A DNA stretch of 60,944 nt from Lachnospiraceae bacterium. Lineage in GTDB: Bacteria; Bacillota; Clostridia; Lachnospirales; Lachnospiraceae. Positions 10,101 to 19,160 of this stretch are shown piece by piece. Positions within the stretch are counted from its first letter, which is position 1; every line of letters starts with the position of its first letter. Made by a program: the position numbers and the translations under genes. The notes below the pieces were generated by a model, which saw only the letters and a list, made by a program, of their open reading frames with translations, ran no database searches and was not told where the DNA came from. The stretch lies in the NCBI GenBank assembly GCA_024694055.1, contig JAILKC010000063.1:1-60944 (forward strand), read 5' to 3'.

Positions 10101-11021
10101 ATGTGGAATGAAATAGCAGACAAGAGATTAGCAGAGCTCATCCCTGAGAACAGAGTGCTTAGGGATGAGCCTATGTATAAGCACACGACTTTCAAGGTGG
10201 GAGGTCCGGCGACTGTATATGTGACAGTGAACGATGAAGACGAACTGATTCGTTTGCTTGATGCAATGAGAGATACGGGAGCGGACTGTTTTATTATAGG
10301 GCATGGAAGCAACATCCTTGTGTCAGATAAAGGATATGATGGTCTTATGATAGAAACCGTCAATATGTCGTCTGAGTGCAAAGTCGAGGGTAACAGTATA
10401 CGTGCGGGAGCCGGCATGATGCTGGGACATCTGGCCATAACGGCCAGAGATAACAGCCTAGCAGGGCTTGAGTTTGCTGCGGGTATACCGGGTACCGTAG
10501 GCGGAGCGGTATATATGAATGCCGGAGCATACGGCGGAGAGATCAAGGATGTGATCAGACTTGCCGGAGTCTATGACAGAGAAACCGGTAAGGTATTCGA
10601 ACTTACAGGAGAAGAACTTAATCTTTCATACAGGCACAGTGTTATCAAGGAGCGCGGTTATGTAGTCCTGTATGCGGTATTTGATCTTATACCCGGTGAT
10701 CGTAAAGAGATAGAAGTAAAGATAAACGATTATAACTGCAGACGAAGAGAGAAGCAGCCTCTGGAATATCCTTCGGCAGGTTCGACGTTCAAAAGACCCG
10801 AAGGATTTTTTGCAGGAGCGCTTATTCAGGAGAGCGGGCTCAAGGGATACAGTGTCGGAGATGCCAAGGTGTCTGATAAACACGCAGGCTTTGTCATTAA
10901 TAAGGGGCATGCGACAGCTACGGATATATATTGTCTGATACGTGAGGTCAGAGAGAAAGTATATGCTGACACAGGTGTCATGTTGGAACCGGAAGTGGAA
11001 CTGATAGGAGATTTCGCATAA
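10101..11021 (+). CDS. murB: UDP-N-acetylmuramate dehydrogenase
   Basis: 'MYKHTTFKVGGPA'; 'GHGSNILVSDKG'; 'PSAGSTFKRPEGFFAGALIQESGLKG'. Confidence 0.96.
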   Translation: MWNEIADKRLAELIPENRVLRDEPMYKHTTFKVGGPATVYVTVNDEDELIRLLDAMRDTGADCFIIGHGSNILVSDKGYDGLMIETVNMSSECKVEGNSIRAGAGMMLGHLAITARDNSLAGLEFAAGIPGTVGGAVYMNAGAYGGEIKDVIRLAGVYDRETGKVFELTGEELNLSYRHSVIKERGYVVLYAVFDLIPGDRKEIEVKINDYNCRRREKQPLEYPSAGSTFKRPEGFFAGALIQESGLKGYSVGDAKVSDKHAGFVINKGHATATDIYCLIREVREKVYADTGVMLEPEVELIGDFA

Positions 11022-11040
11022 TGCGATCCGGAGGGGTATC

Positions 11041-11904
11041 ATGAGATTTGTTGTTGTGACCGGAATGAGTGGTGGTGGCAAACGAACCGCCATGAAGATG
11101 CTTGAGGATATCGGATTTTATTGTGTGGACAATCTTCCGATACCACTTATTGACAAGTTTGTGGAACTTATAGCCACGCCCAACAGTGAGATCCAGAAGG
11201 TTGCCCTTGGACTGGATGTAAGGGCCGATCAGAATTTTGCCGATGCCTCCAGGGCGCTTAAGAACCTGAGAGAGAACGGATATATATATGACATAGTCTT
11301 TATGGACGCAAGTGATGCCACTCTGGTGAAGCGTTACAAGGAGAGCCGAAGGATACATCCGCTTGCAGTTGCTCCGGATAATCGTATCGAAGACGGTATC
11401 AGGAGAGAGCGCAAGATACTTGAAGAGATAAAGAGTGAGGCGGACTATGTTTTTGACACATCGAATCTTCTCACACGCACGCTGAAGGAAGAATTGGACA
11501 AGATATTTGTAACCGGAGGAAGTTATAACAGCCTCTTGGTCAACATTTTGTCATTTGGATTCAAGAATGGAATCCCGGCTGATGCGGACATGGTCTTTGA
11601 CGTGAGATTTCTTCCCAATCCATTTTATATTGACGAGCTTAAGCATCTTACCGGCAAGGACAAAGCGGTCAGAGATTATGTTATGTCTTTTGATGAAGCG
11701 GGTACGTTCCTTAATAAGCTTGTTGATATGTTGGAGTTTCTGATTCCTTCATACGTGAAAGAAGGTAAGCATCAGCTTGTTATCGCCATAGGCTGCACGG
11801 GTGGTCAGCACAGATCCGTGACTCTGGCAAATGAGTTATATGACAGAATGAAAAATAAGGGCGACTACGGGCTGTCGGTCGACCATAGGGATACGAAGGA
11901 CTGA
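11041..11904 (+). CDS. rapZ: RapZ/YvcJ family nucleotide-binding protein
   Basis: 'MRFVVVTGMSGGGKRTAMKMLEDIGFYCVDNLPIPL'; 'IAIGCTGGQHRSVTLANEL'. Confidence 0.93.
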   Translation: MRFVVVTGMSGGGKRTAMKMLEDIGFYCVDNLPIPLIDKFVELIATPNSEIQKVALGLDVRADQNFADASRALKNLRENGYIYDIVFMDASDATLVKRYKESRRIHPLAVAPDNRIEDGIRRERKILEEIKSEADYVFDTSNLLTRTLKEELDKIFVTGGSYNSLLVNILSFGFKNGIPADADMVFDVRFLPNPFYIDELKHLTGKDKAVRDYVMSFDEAGTFLNKLVDMLEFLIPSYVKEGKHQLVIAIGCTGGQHRSVTLANELYDRMKNKGDYGLSVDHRDTKD

Positions 11905-11907
11905 CAT

Positions 11908-12816
11908 ATGTCATTTTCAGCGATTGTAAAAGAAGAGATGAGCGAAGTGATAAGCAGTGCCAGACATTGTCAATTGGCAGAGCTTGCGGCGCTTTTTGAG
12001 TTTTCTGTGGATGTCGGGCAGACCGTAAACGGTCATTTTTTTATTGATATACTGACTGACAGTGAGCCCGTAAATAAGAAATTCTTCGCATTATTAAAAA
12101 AGACGTACGGGATAGGTTCGAAGAAGGAGCTTGATAAAACCGATATACGCCCGGTGCTTGAAGGATTACGGCTTTTAAAAAACGGTGAACTTGGAAAATC
12201 TCTGGGTGAACCTGTGCACGGTGTGCTTCTTAAGCAGTCATGTTGCAGGCGGGCCTTTTTAAGAGGCGCTTATCTCTGCGCAGGATCCATGAGCGACCCG
12301 AAGAGAAGCTATCATCTGGAGATCGTATGTGACAACGCCATTCAGACGGCGCAGCTTATTGATGTGATCCGAAGTTTTGATCTGGATGCAAGGAGTACGA
12401 GACGTAAAGATAAGTACATAGTATATCTTAAGGAAAGTTCGGCCATAGTTGATTTTTTGGGAGTCTGTGAAGCACACGTTGCTTTGATGGAGATGGAGAA
12501 TGACAGAATAGTCAAGGAAGTTCGTAATTCGGTCAACAGAAGAGTTAATTGTGAAGCGGCCAATATCACCAAAACTGTTAATGCGGCAGCCAGACAGATA
12601 GAGGATATAGAATATTTAAGAGATCACCATGGATTGGATCGACTTCCTCCCGCGCTTAAGGAGATGGCACAGGTAAGACTGGAGAATCCGGATGCGACTT
12701 TGCCGGAACTCGGGAAGGCATTTGAGCCGCCGCTTGGCAAGAGCGGAGTCAATCATCGACTCAGAAAGTTGAGTGAGCTTGCAGCAGATGAACGGGTCAA
12801 ACATGGTGATTTATGA
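11908..12816 (+). CDS. whiA: DNA-binding protein WhiA
   Basis: 'RRAFLRGAYLCAGSMSDPKRSYHLEIV'; 'NRRVNCEAANITKTVNAAARQIEDI'; C-term HTH. Confidence 0.95.
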   Translation: MSFSAIVKEEMSEVISSARHCQLAELAALFEFSVDVGQTVNGHFFIDILTDSEPVNKKFFALLKKTYGIGSKKELDKTDIRPVLEGLRLLKNGELGKSLGEPVHGVLLKQSCCRRAFLRGAYLCAGSMSDPKRSYHLEIVCDNAIQTAQLIDVIRSFDLDARSTRRKDKYIVYLKESSAIVDFLGVCEAHVALMEMENDRIVKEVRNSVNRRVNCEAANITKTVNAAARQIEDIEYLRDHHGLDRLPPALKEMAQVRLENPDATLPELGKAFEPPLGKSGVNHRLRKLSELAADERVKHGDL

Positions 12817-12860
12817 CAAATAAAGTTCAAAAAACGCCATAAATATGTAGTTCTTTGTCA

Positions 12861-12889
12861 TTGAAAGTGGTGAGTGGCTACATTATAAT
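12861..12889 (+). promoter_or_regulatory. Promoter upstream of the Crh-like gene
   Basis: TTGAAA-N17-TATAAT. Confidence 0.65.
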
Positions 12890-12943
12890 GGTGGTGTTTA
12901 TGATTGGAATAGTCTGATTTAATATCGGACAGAGGAGTGGAGT

Positions 12944-13198
12944 ATGATTAAAAAGGAGATCACCATTAAGTTGGAGAATGGTCTGGAAGCAAGACCTGTT
13001 GCCATGCTCGTACAGGTAGCGAGTCAGTATGACAGCACAATATATCTTGAGACTGAAGGCAAGAGAGTCAATGCCAAGAGCATCATGGGTATGATGAGTC
13101 TTGGACTGGATGCAGGAGAGAAAATAGTAGCTACTGCGGAAGGAACTGATGAAGAAGCAGCCATAGAAGGAATAGATAATTATCTTAGTGGAAGATGA
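12944..13198 (+). CDS. HPr-family protein lacking the catalytic His15 (Crh-like)
   Basis: 'NGLEARPVAMLVQVAS' has E at position 15; 'NAKSIMGMMSLG' keeps Ser46; follows whiA. Confidence 0.85.
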   Translation: MIKKEITIKLENGLEARPVAMLVQVASQYDSTIYLETEGKRVNAKSIMGMMSLGLDAGEKIVATAEGTDEEAAIEGIDNYLSGR

Positions 13199-13204
13199 TG
13201 TGAT

Positions 13205-14122
13205 ATGAGACAGAACGGTGATATCAGAAAACTGCTTTTTGTATACAATCCTGCTTCGGGCAGAGGCCAGATCAGGAGCAGGCTTTTTGATATGATCGAT
13301 GTTTTTGTCAAAAACGGATATCAGGTGATCGCGTATCCGACGCAGTGCAGCGGAGATGCCAGACGCGTTGTGAAAGAGCGAGAGGATGATATCGCCATGG
13401 TGGTATGCAGTGGAGGCGACGGGACTTTGGACGAGGTAGTCTCCGGTATGATGGAGAGCGGGACATGTATTCCGATAGGCTATGTTCCCTCAGGCAGTAC
13501 CAATGATTTCGCTAAAAGTTTGGGACTGCCCCATTCATTCAAGAAAGCCACGACGGCTGCCATGGAGGGCAGAGAATTTCCCTGCGACATCGGACAGTTC
13601 AACGATGACTATTTTGTATATGTTGCTGCTTTTGGAATGTTCACGGATGTTTCGTATGATACGGATCAGCACATGAAGAATCTGCTTGGTCATGCGGCTT
13701 ATATAATAGAAGGAGCCAAGAGGCTGCCCATAGTTGAATCCTATCACTTTCATATAGAATATACGGATGAGAATGATGATGTCGTGGAGCTGGATGATGA
13801 TTATCTGCTTGGTATGGTGACCAATTCCACGTCAGTGGGAGGTTTCAAGAATATCACAGGCAAGAGGATATTGCTGGATGACGGAGTGTTTGAGGTCACT
13901 CTTATAAGAAAACCGCTTAATCCCATGGATCTTATAATAATATCCGATGCTATTGACGGTAGGACCCAGGATCAGGGTCTTATAGTTCAGTTTAAGGCCA
14001 AGAAAGCATCTTTTGTCACGGAAAGTCCGGTGGCGTGGGCGCTTGACGGGGAATATGGCGGAGAGTTTTTAAGAGCGGATATGACCAATCTTAAACATGC
14101 AGTATCGATCATGGTTCCCTGA
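13205..14122 (+). CDS. YegS/DgkB-type lipid (diacylglycerol) kinase family protein
   Basis: 'FVYNPASGRGQ'; 'VVCSGGDGTLDEVVSGM'; 'GYVPSGSTNDFAKSLGLP'. Confidence 0.9.
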   Translation: MRQNGDIRKLLFVYNPASGRGQIRSRLFDMIDVFVKNGYQVIAYPTQCSGDARRVVKEREDDIAMVVCSGGDGTLDEVVSGMMESGTCIPIGYVPSGSTNDFAKSLGLPHSFKKATTAAMEGREFPCDIGQFNDDYFVYVAAFGMFTDVSYDTDQHMKNLLGHAAYIIEGAKRLPIVESYHFHIEYTDENDDVVELDDDYLLGMVTNSTSVGGFKNITGKRILLDDGVFEVTLIRKPLNPMDLIIISDAIDGRTQDQGLIVQFKAKKASFVTESPVAWALDGEYGGEFLRADMTNLKHAVSIMVP

Positions 14123-14257
14123 TCTTGATAAAAGCGCTATATTTTTATTTCTTTTTGTACTGTATTGTTATATAATGTAGACGTTCGATTTGGCTAACCG
14201 TGAGAATACAGCGGATGCGGGGCCAATTCACGTAATAAAATCAACGGAGGTATTAAT

Positions 14258-15226
14258 ATGTCATTAGTTACAACAACCGAAATGTTTAAAAAGGCATATG
14301 ACGGCGGTTACGCAGTAGGCGCATTCAATGTCAATAACATGGAGATCGTACAGGGCATCACTGAGGCAGCCGGCGAGCTTAACAGCCCGGTTATTCTTCA
14401 GGTTTCGAAGGGTGCTCGTGCTTATGCCAATCACACATATCTTGTAAAGTTGGTAGAGGCAGCAGTTGAGGAGAATCCTCAGATCCCCATAGCTTTACAT
14501 CTTGATCACGGTGATACTTTTGAACTGTGTAAGAGCTGTATCGACGGTGGATTTACTTCAGTTATGATCGATGCTTCTTCAAAGTCTTTTGAGGACAACA
14601 TCGCTCTTACCAAGCAGGTAGTTGAGTATGCTCACGCTCATGGTGTAGTGGTAGAGGCTGAGCTTGGTACTCTTGCAGGTATAGAGGACGAGGTAGTTGT
14701 AGAGGCAGGTAAGGAAGCTTATACACGTCCTGAAGAAGTTGAAGAGTTCGTAGACAAGACAGGTTGTGATTCACTTGCGATCGCTATAGGTACATCACAT
14801 GGTGCTTACAAGTTCACAGCTGCACAGTGCACAAGAAACGCTGACGGAATCCTTGTTCCGCCTCCGCTTAGATTCGACGTTCTCGAAGAGTGCATTAAGA
14901 GACTTCCCGGTTTCCCGATCGTTCTTCATGGTTCTTCATCAGTTCCGCAGGAGTTCGTTAAGATGGTTAACCAGTATGGCGGTAACATGCCCGATGCAGT
15001 AGGTATCCCTGAGGAACAGTTACGTCAGGCAGCTAAGCTTGCTGTATGTAAGATCAATATCGATTCAGATATCCGTCTTGCTATGACAGGTAACATCCGC
15101 AAGTACTTTGCAGAGCATCCCGATCATTTCGATCCTCGTCAGTATCTTAAGCCCGCTCGTCAGGCTGTTAAAGATATGGTTGCTCACAAGATCGTTAACG
15201 TTCTTGGTTCAGATGGCAAGGCTTGA
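14258..15226 (+). CDS. fba: Class II fructose-bisphosphate aldolase
   Basis: 'AVGAFNVNNMEIVQGI'; 'HLDHGDTFELCKSCIDGGFTSVMIDAS'; 'VLHGSSSVP'. Confidence 0.95.
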   Translation: MSLVTTTEMFKKAYDGGYAVGAFNVNNMEIVQGITEAAGELNSPVILQVSKGARAYANHTYLVKLVEAAVEENPQIPIALHLDHGDTFELCKSCIDGGFTSVMIDASSKSFEDNIALTKQVVEYAHAHGVVVEAELGTLAGIEDEVVVEAGKEAYTRPEEVEEFVDKTGCDSLAIAIGTSHGAYKFTAAQCTRNADGILVPPPLRFDVLEECIKRLPGFPIVLHGSSSVPQEFVKMVNQYGGNMPDAVGIPEEQLRQAAKLAVCKINIDSDIRLAMTGNIRKYFAEHPDHFDPRQYLKPARQAVKDMVAHKIVNVLGSDGKA

Positions 15227-15252
15227 TAGTGAATATATCAGAATGAATTACC

Positions 15253-15282
15253 GGCCGGTCCGATTTCGGGCCGGCCTTTTTG
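15253..15282 (+). terminator. Rho-independent terminator after fba
   Basis: GGCCGGTCCGA-TT-TCGGGCCGGCC stem followed by T-run. Confidence 0.85.
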
Positions 15283-15403
15283 TTAATATTTTGTTCATAA
15301 TTAGTTTTCACTTTTTTCAAAAGGTTTCCTCAATTTGGACATTTTTGAATATTATACTAATCTCATAAGTTGATAGAAACAAAGAAAACTTTTTCATAAT
15401 AAA

Positions 15404-15426
15404 TGCCAAGTACCGAGTACTTGGCA
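15404..15426. repeat. Perfect hairpin TGCCAAGTAC-CGA-GTACTTGGCA
   Basis: 10-bp perfect inverted repeat with 3-nt loop in an intergenic region. Confidence 0.85.
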
Positions 15427-15447
15427 TCCTCCCTTTAATATTGAGAT

Positions 15448-15473
15448 GAAGCTGTGGCAGACACCACAGCTTC
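15448..15473. repeat. Perfect hairpin GAAGCTGTGG-N6-CCACAGCTTC
   Basis: 10-bp perfect inverted repeat, 21 bp after the previous hairpin. Confidence 0.85.
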
Positions 15474-15613
15474 TTTCATTGTAATCCTCCAATATGGCAA
15501 GATACCGTCATACAAGGCAGGGTTACGGACGATGTTCATCCGGATAAAAGCTATTCATCTGTCAGTAAACACCTTCCTTGTATATGCTGACTGAGAATTC
15601 AGAGAGACAAGAC

Positions 15614-16003
15614 TCAGCTTTGACGGTCAAAGAGCTTTTCGTAGTGCCCCAATCGCTGTATGAACTGAAGATCTTCGTTAGGAAAGAACTTCTGAGTGAG
15701 AGACAGTTCTGTGACATAATTGATCAGGAACTGCACACATTTGTATATATGACGGTCGGTATGAAGATCATCATATGTGACATTTTCGTTAAACAGATCG
15801 GCCACGTCGATATTGAATATGGACGCCATGGCTATCAGTTCAATGGATGTCGGAGCACTCTCGTTGCTTTCATAACGTGAAATGGTAGCGGGACTGACAC
15901 CCAACAGAATAGCAAGCCCCTCTTGAGTGAGCCGGTTGGCTTTTCTGTACGCGCAGATATTATCTGCGACCTTTTGATTTTTCTCTTTTTCCTCATCTTT
16001 CAC
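15614..16003 (-). CDS. XRE-family helix-turn-helix transcriptional regulator
   Basis: 'VADNICAYRKANRLTQEGLAILLGVSPATISRYESNESAPTSIELIAMASIFNIDVADLF'; AAGGAGGGG SD on minus strand. Confidence 0.9.
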   Translation of the reverse strand: MKDEEKEKNQKVADNICAYRKANRLTQEGLAILLGVSPATISRYESNESAPTSIELIAMASIFNIDVADLFNENVTYDDLHTDRHIYKCVQFLINYVTELSLTQKFFPNEDLQFIQRLGHYEKLFDRQS

Positions 16004-16378
16004 GATTCCCCTCCTTAATTAAGTAAGTATGATTATGACTGCTTCAAGCTTCCGGCTAACAGCGTGTGTTGGCAGTTACCATGCTGTTTATATTTTTGAC
16101 AGGAAACCTGACGACATAAGTATACACGCTGGAAAGGGATATGTTTTTCAATTATGCACAACTTCTTGCATATATGAAAAAAATGCATTTTTGTTAAAAT
16201 CGACGAAACATCAGTTTTTGCTTTTTAGATAAAATTGCACAAAAAAATGACAATTCGCTATAGATTAATTTGCCATTTTCTATTAAAATATTAATTGACG
16301 TGTTTTCGGGATACGTTTTCTGAGGAAAAAGCACAGAGTAGCATTGTGCAATATTACGAATCAATGGGAGAAGTAAGC

Positions 16379-17467
16379 ATGGTTTCTAATCAGGTATTAC
16401 AGAGCACCATAGACGGACTTAAGAGCATAGCCAGGATTGAAGTATGTATAGTCGATGTAGACGGCAAGGTGATAGCTACATCGGATCCTTCGCTGGAACA
16501 GTATGGTCCGCAAGCAGTTGAATTTGTGAATTCACCTGCCGACAGTCAGGAATTGTCCGGTTGCCATTTCTTTAAAGTGATAGACGAAGGACAGCTTGAG
16601 TATATTTTGGTAGTGAGCGGATCGGGAGAAGATATATATACTCTCGGTAAGATGGCGGCATTCCAGATTCAGGGTCTTATGACGGCATATAAGGAGAGAT
16701 TTGACAGGGATAACTTTATAAAGAATCTTCTCCTGGACAATCTTTTGCTTGTAGATATATTCAGCAGGGCAAAGAAACTTCATATTCAGCCTGAGGTCAG
16801 AAGAGTGGTCATCACGATCGAGAGTGATGCAGAGAAGGCAGGCAGAGTCCTCGAACTTATGCGCACCGGTTATGGTACGAATAATAAGGACTTTATTACT
16901 GCCGTTGATGAGAACAATGTCATCATAGTCAAGGATCTTGATACACCTGAGAAGGAAGAAGACATACAGAGATATTGTATGGGATATATGGATATGCTTG
17001 AGCGCGGCGGCATAAGCGGCGTGAGAATAGCATACGGAACCGTAGTAGGAGAGCTTAAGGAAGTCAGTCATTCGTATAAAGAAGCGAAGATGGCTCTCGA
17101 TGTAGGCAAGATATTCTTTGATGACAGATCCATAATCGCATACAGTGAACTTGGAATAGGGCGCCTGATATATCAGCTTCCGATTCCTTTATGCAAGCTC
17201 TTTATCAAGGAGATATTTGACGGACAGGGTCCTGATGATTTTGATGAAGAGACTCTTATGACCATAAGTAAGTTCTTCGAGAACAGCCTGAATGTATCCG
17301 AGACATCGAGACAGCTCTTTATCCACAGAAATACGCTCGTATATCGTCTGGATAAGCTTCAAAAAGCAACGGGCCTTGATATAAGAGTGTTTGAAGATGC
17401 CATTACATTTAAGATCGCATTAATGGTAGTCAAGTATATGAATTATATGGAGACCATGGGATATTAG
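16379..17467 (+). CDS. CdaR/PucR-type transcriptional regulator (sugar-diacid recognition-like N-terminus, PucR HTH C-terminus)
   Basis: 'IEVCIVDVDGKVIATSDPSL'; C-term 'NVSETSRQLFIHRNTLVYRLDKLQKATGLDIRVFEDAITFKIALMV'; ATG at 16379 has a GGGAG SD. Confidence 0.85.
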   Translation: MVSNQVLQSTIDGLKSIARIEVCIVDVDGKVIATSDPSLEQYGPQAVEFVNSPADSQELSGCHFFKVIDEGQLEYILVVSGSGEDIYTLGKMAAFQIQGLMTAYKERFDRDNFIKNLLLDNLLLVDIFSRAKKLHIQPEVRRVVITIESDAEKAGRVLELMRTGYGTNNKDFITAVDENNVIIVKDLDTPEKEEDIQRYCMGYMDMLERGGISGVRIAYGTVVGELKEVSHSYKEAKMALDVGKIFFDDRSIIAYSELGIGRLIYQLPIPLCKLFIKEIFDGQGPDDFDEETLMTISKFFENSLNVSETSRQLFIHRNTLVYRLDKLQKATGLDIRVFEDAITFKIALMVVKYMNYMETMGY

Positions 17468-17530
17468 TGAGGCGGTTTTAGTCAGATACTGATTTTGTAT
17501 CATATAGAACAATATATAAGGAGAGAAACT

Positions 17531-18268
17531 TTGGCACTGGGTAAAAAGAAGAAACAAAGAGTAATAGCGGAAGATGATCTTATCGTATTTGATAATGTTA
17601 CCAAAATATACGAGGATAATGGATCACTCGCGCTCAATGGAATAAGTCTGACGATCAAAAGAGGAGACTTTGTGTTCATAGTCGGAGATAGCGGATCCGG
17701 CAAGTCCACTCTTATCAAACTGTTGCTTAGGGAACTTACACCTACATCCGGAGAATTGTATGTGAACGGTATCAACCTAAGCAAGCTAAGACACAGACAG
17801 GTTCCCAAATACAGAAGGAATCTCGGCGTAGTGTTCCAGGATTTCCGCCTGCTTAAGGATCGTAATGTTTATGAGAATGTTGCTTTTGCACAGAGAATAG
17901 TTCAGACCCCCAACAGGCTGATCAAGCGTAATGTACCTGCCATTTTGTCAATAGTCGGTCTGGCGGGCAAGTATAAGGCGCGTCCCAAGCAGCTTTCGGG
18001 TGGAGAACAGCAGAGAGTGGCTTTGGCAAGGGCACTTATTAATAAGCCGCCGATACTTATCTGTGACGAGCCTACAGGTAACCTTGATCCCCGCAATTCA
18101 TGGGAGATCATGAAACTGCTTGAACAGATCAATAATCGCGGTACGACGATAGTTGTCGTTACACATAACAGAGAGATAGTCAATGAGATGCAGAAGCGTG
18201 TCGTGACTATGAAGAAAGGCGTTATAGTCAGCGACGAGGAGAAAGGAGGCTATATCGATGAGAATTAG
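17531..18268 (+). CDS. ftsE: Cell division ATP-binding protein FtsE (start ambiguous: TTG at 17531 has the best SD; ORF opens at 17495)
   Basis: 'GDSGSGKSTLIKLL'; 'LSGGEQQRVALARAL'; 'ILICDEPTGNLDP'; adjacent ftsX. Confidence 0.94.
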   Translation: MALGKKKKQRVIAEDDLIVFDNVTKIYEDNGSLALNGISLTIKRGDFVFIVGDSGSGKSTLIKLLLRELTPTSGELYVNGINLSKLRHRQVPKYRRNLGVVFQDFRLLKDRNVYENVAFAQRIVQTPNRLIKRNVPAILSIVGLAGKYKARPKQLSGGEQQRVALARALINKPPILICDEPTGNLDPRNSWEIMKLLEQINNRGTTIVVVTHNREIVNEMQKRVVTMKKGVIVSDEEKGGYIDEN

Positions 18269-19154
18269 TACCTTTTTCTATACTCTCAGACAGGGAGTGC
18301 GTAATATGTTCAGGAACGCGTGGTTCTCTATGGCGTCCATAGCGACGATCGCGTCATGTCTTCTGCTATTTGGAATATTCTATTCGGTTGTGACCAATTT
18401 TACCAATATTGTCAAGAATGCCGAGGCAGGTGTTGCAGTCACGGTTTTTTTTGATGAAGGTTTAACGGATGAGGAGAAGCAGCAGATCGGTGAATTTATT
18501 CTCGCCAGAGATGAGGTGTCCAAGATCAACTTTGTAAATGCCGATGATGCATGGAACAGTTTCAAGGAAGAGTATCTCGGTGAGTATGCTGACGGCTTTA
18601 CCGAGAATCCTTTGGAAGATTCCGAGCATTACGAGATATATATGAAGGATATCTCTATGCAGACCAATCTTGTCAAATATCTTGAGACGCTTCCGGGAGT
18701 AAGCCATATCAACAGTTCCCAGCAGACGGCCGATGCTCTTACAGGCGCCAACAAACTTATCAGCTACATATCGGTGGGTATCATAGGCATTCTGCTTGCT
18801 GTATCGGTTTTCCTTATCAGCAACACAGTTATGATAGGTATCTCCGTGCGAAGAGAAGAGATAGGCATCATGAAGTATATCGGCGCTACGGATTTCTTCG
18901 TCAGAGCTCCTTTCGTTGTAGAGGGTCTTATCATCGGAGTGATCGGAGCAGCCATACCGCTTGCCATTATTTACTTCATATATATCAAAGCCATGGCCAT
19001 CATAATGGAGAGATTCTCTGTTATAGGTTCGATACTGCAATTCCTTCCGGTTGAGACGGTATTTGCAACTCTTATTCCGGTATCTTTGGGAATCGGAGCG
19101 GGAATCGGTCTTGTGGGCAGTTTTATGACGGTCAGAAAGCATCTAAGGGTCTGA
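18258..19154 (+). CDS. ftsX: Cell division protein FtsX
   Basis: 'YTLRQGVRNMFRNAWFSMASIATIASCLLLFG'; 4-TM architecture; overlaps ftsE. Confidence 0.94.
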   Translation: MRISTFFYTLRQGVRNMFRNAWFSMASIATIASCLLLFGIFYSVVTNFTNIVKNAEAGVAVTVFFDEGLTDEEKQQIGEFILARDEVSKINFVNADDAWNSFKEEYLGEYADGFTENPLEDSEHYEIYMKDISMQTNLVKYLETLPGVSHINSSQQTADALTGANKLISYISVGIIGILLAVSVFLISNTVMIGISVRREEIGIMKYIGATDFFVRAPFVVEGLIIGVIGAAIPLAIIYFIYIKAMAIIMERFSVIGSILQFLPVETVFATLIPVSLGIGAGIGLVGSFMTVRKHLRV

Positions 19155-19160
19155 TTATCG

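Noticed and set aside
12859-12875. Possible cre (CcpA) site TTGAAAGTGGTGAGT near the Crh-like gene promoter
   Set aside because: Lacks the central CG and the right half of the cre consensus; overlaps the -35 only by chance.
15578-15880. 100-aa + strand ORF opposite the XRE gene
   Set aside because: Shadow of the XRE coding strand, which has clear HTH homology and a good SD.
18462-19142. 226-aa minus-strand ORF across ftsX
   Set aside because: Antisense to a supported ftsX; composition typical of a shadow ORF.
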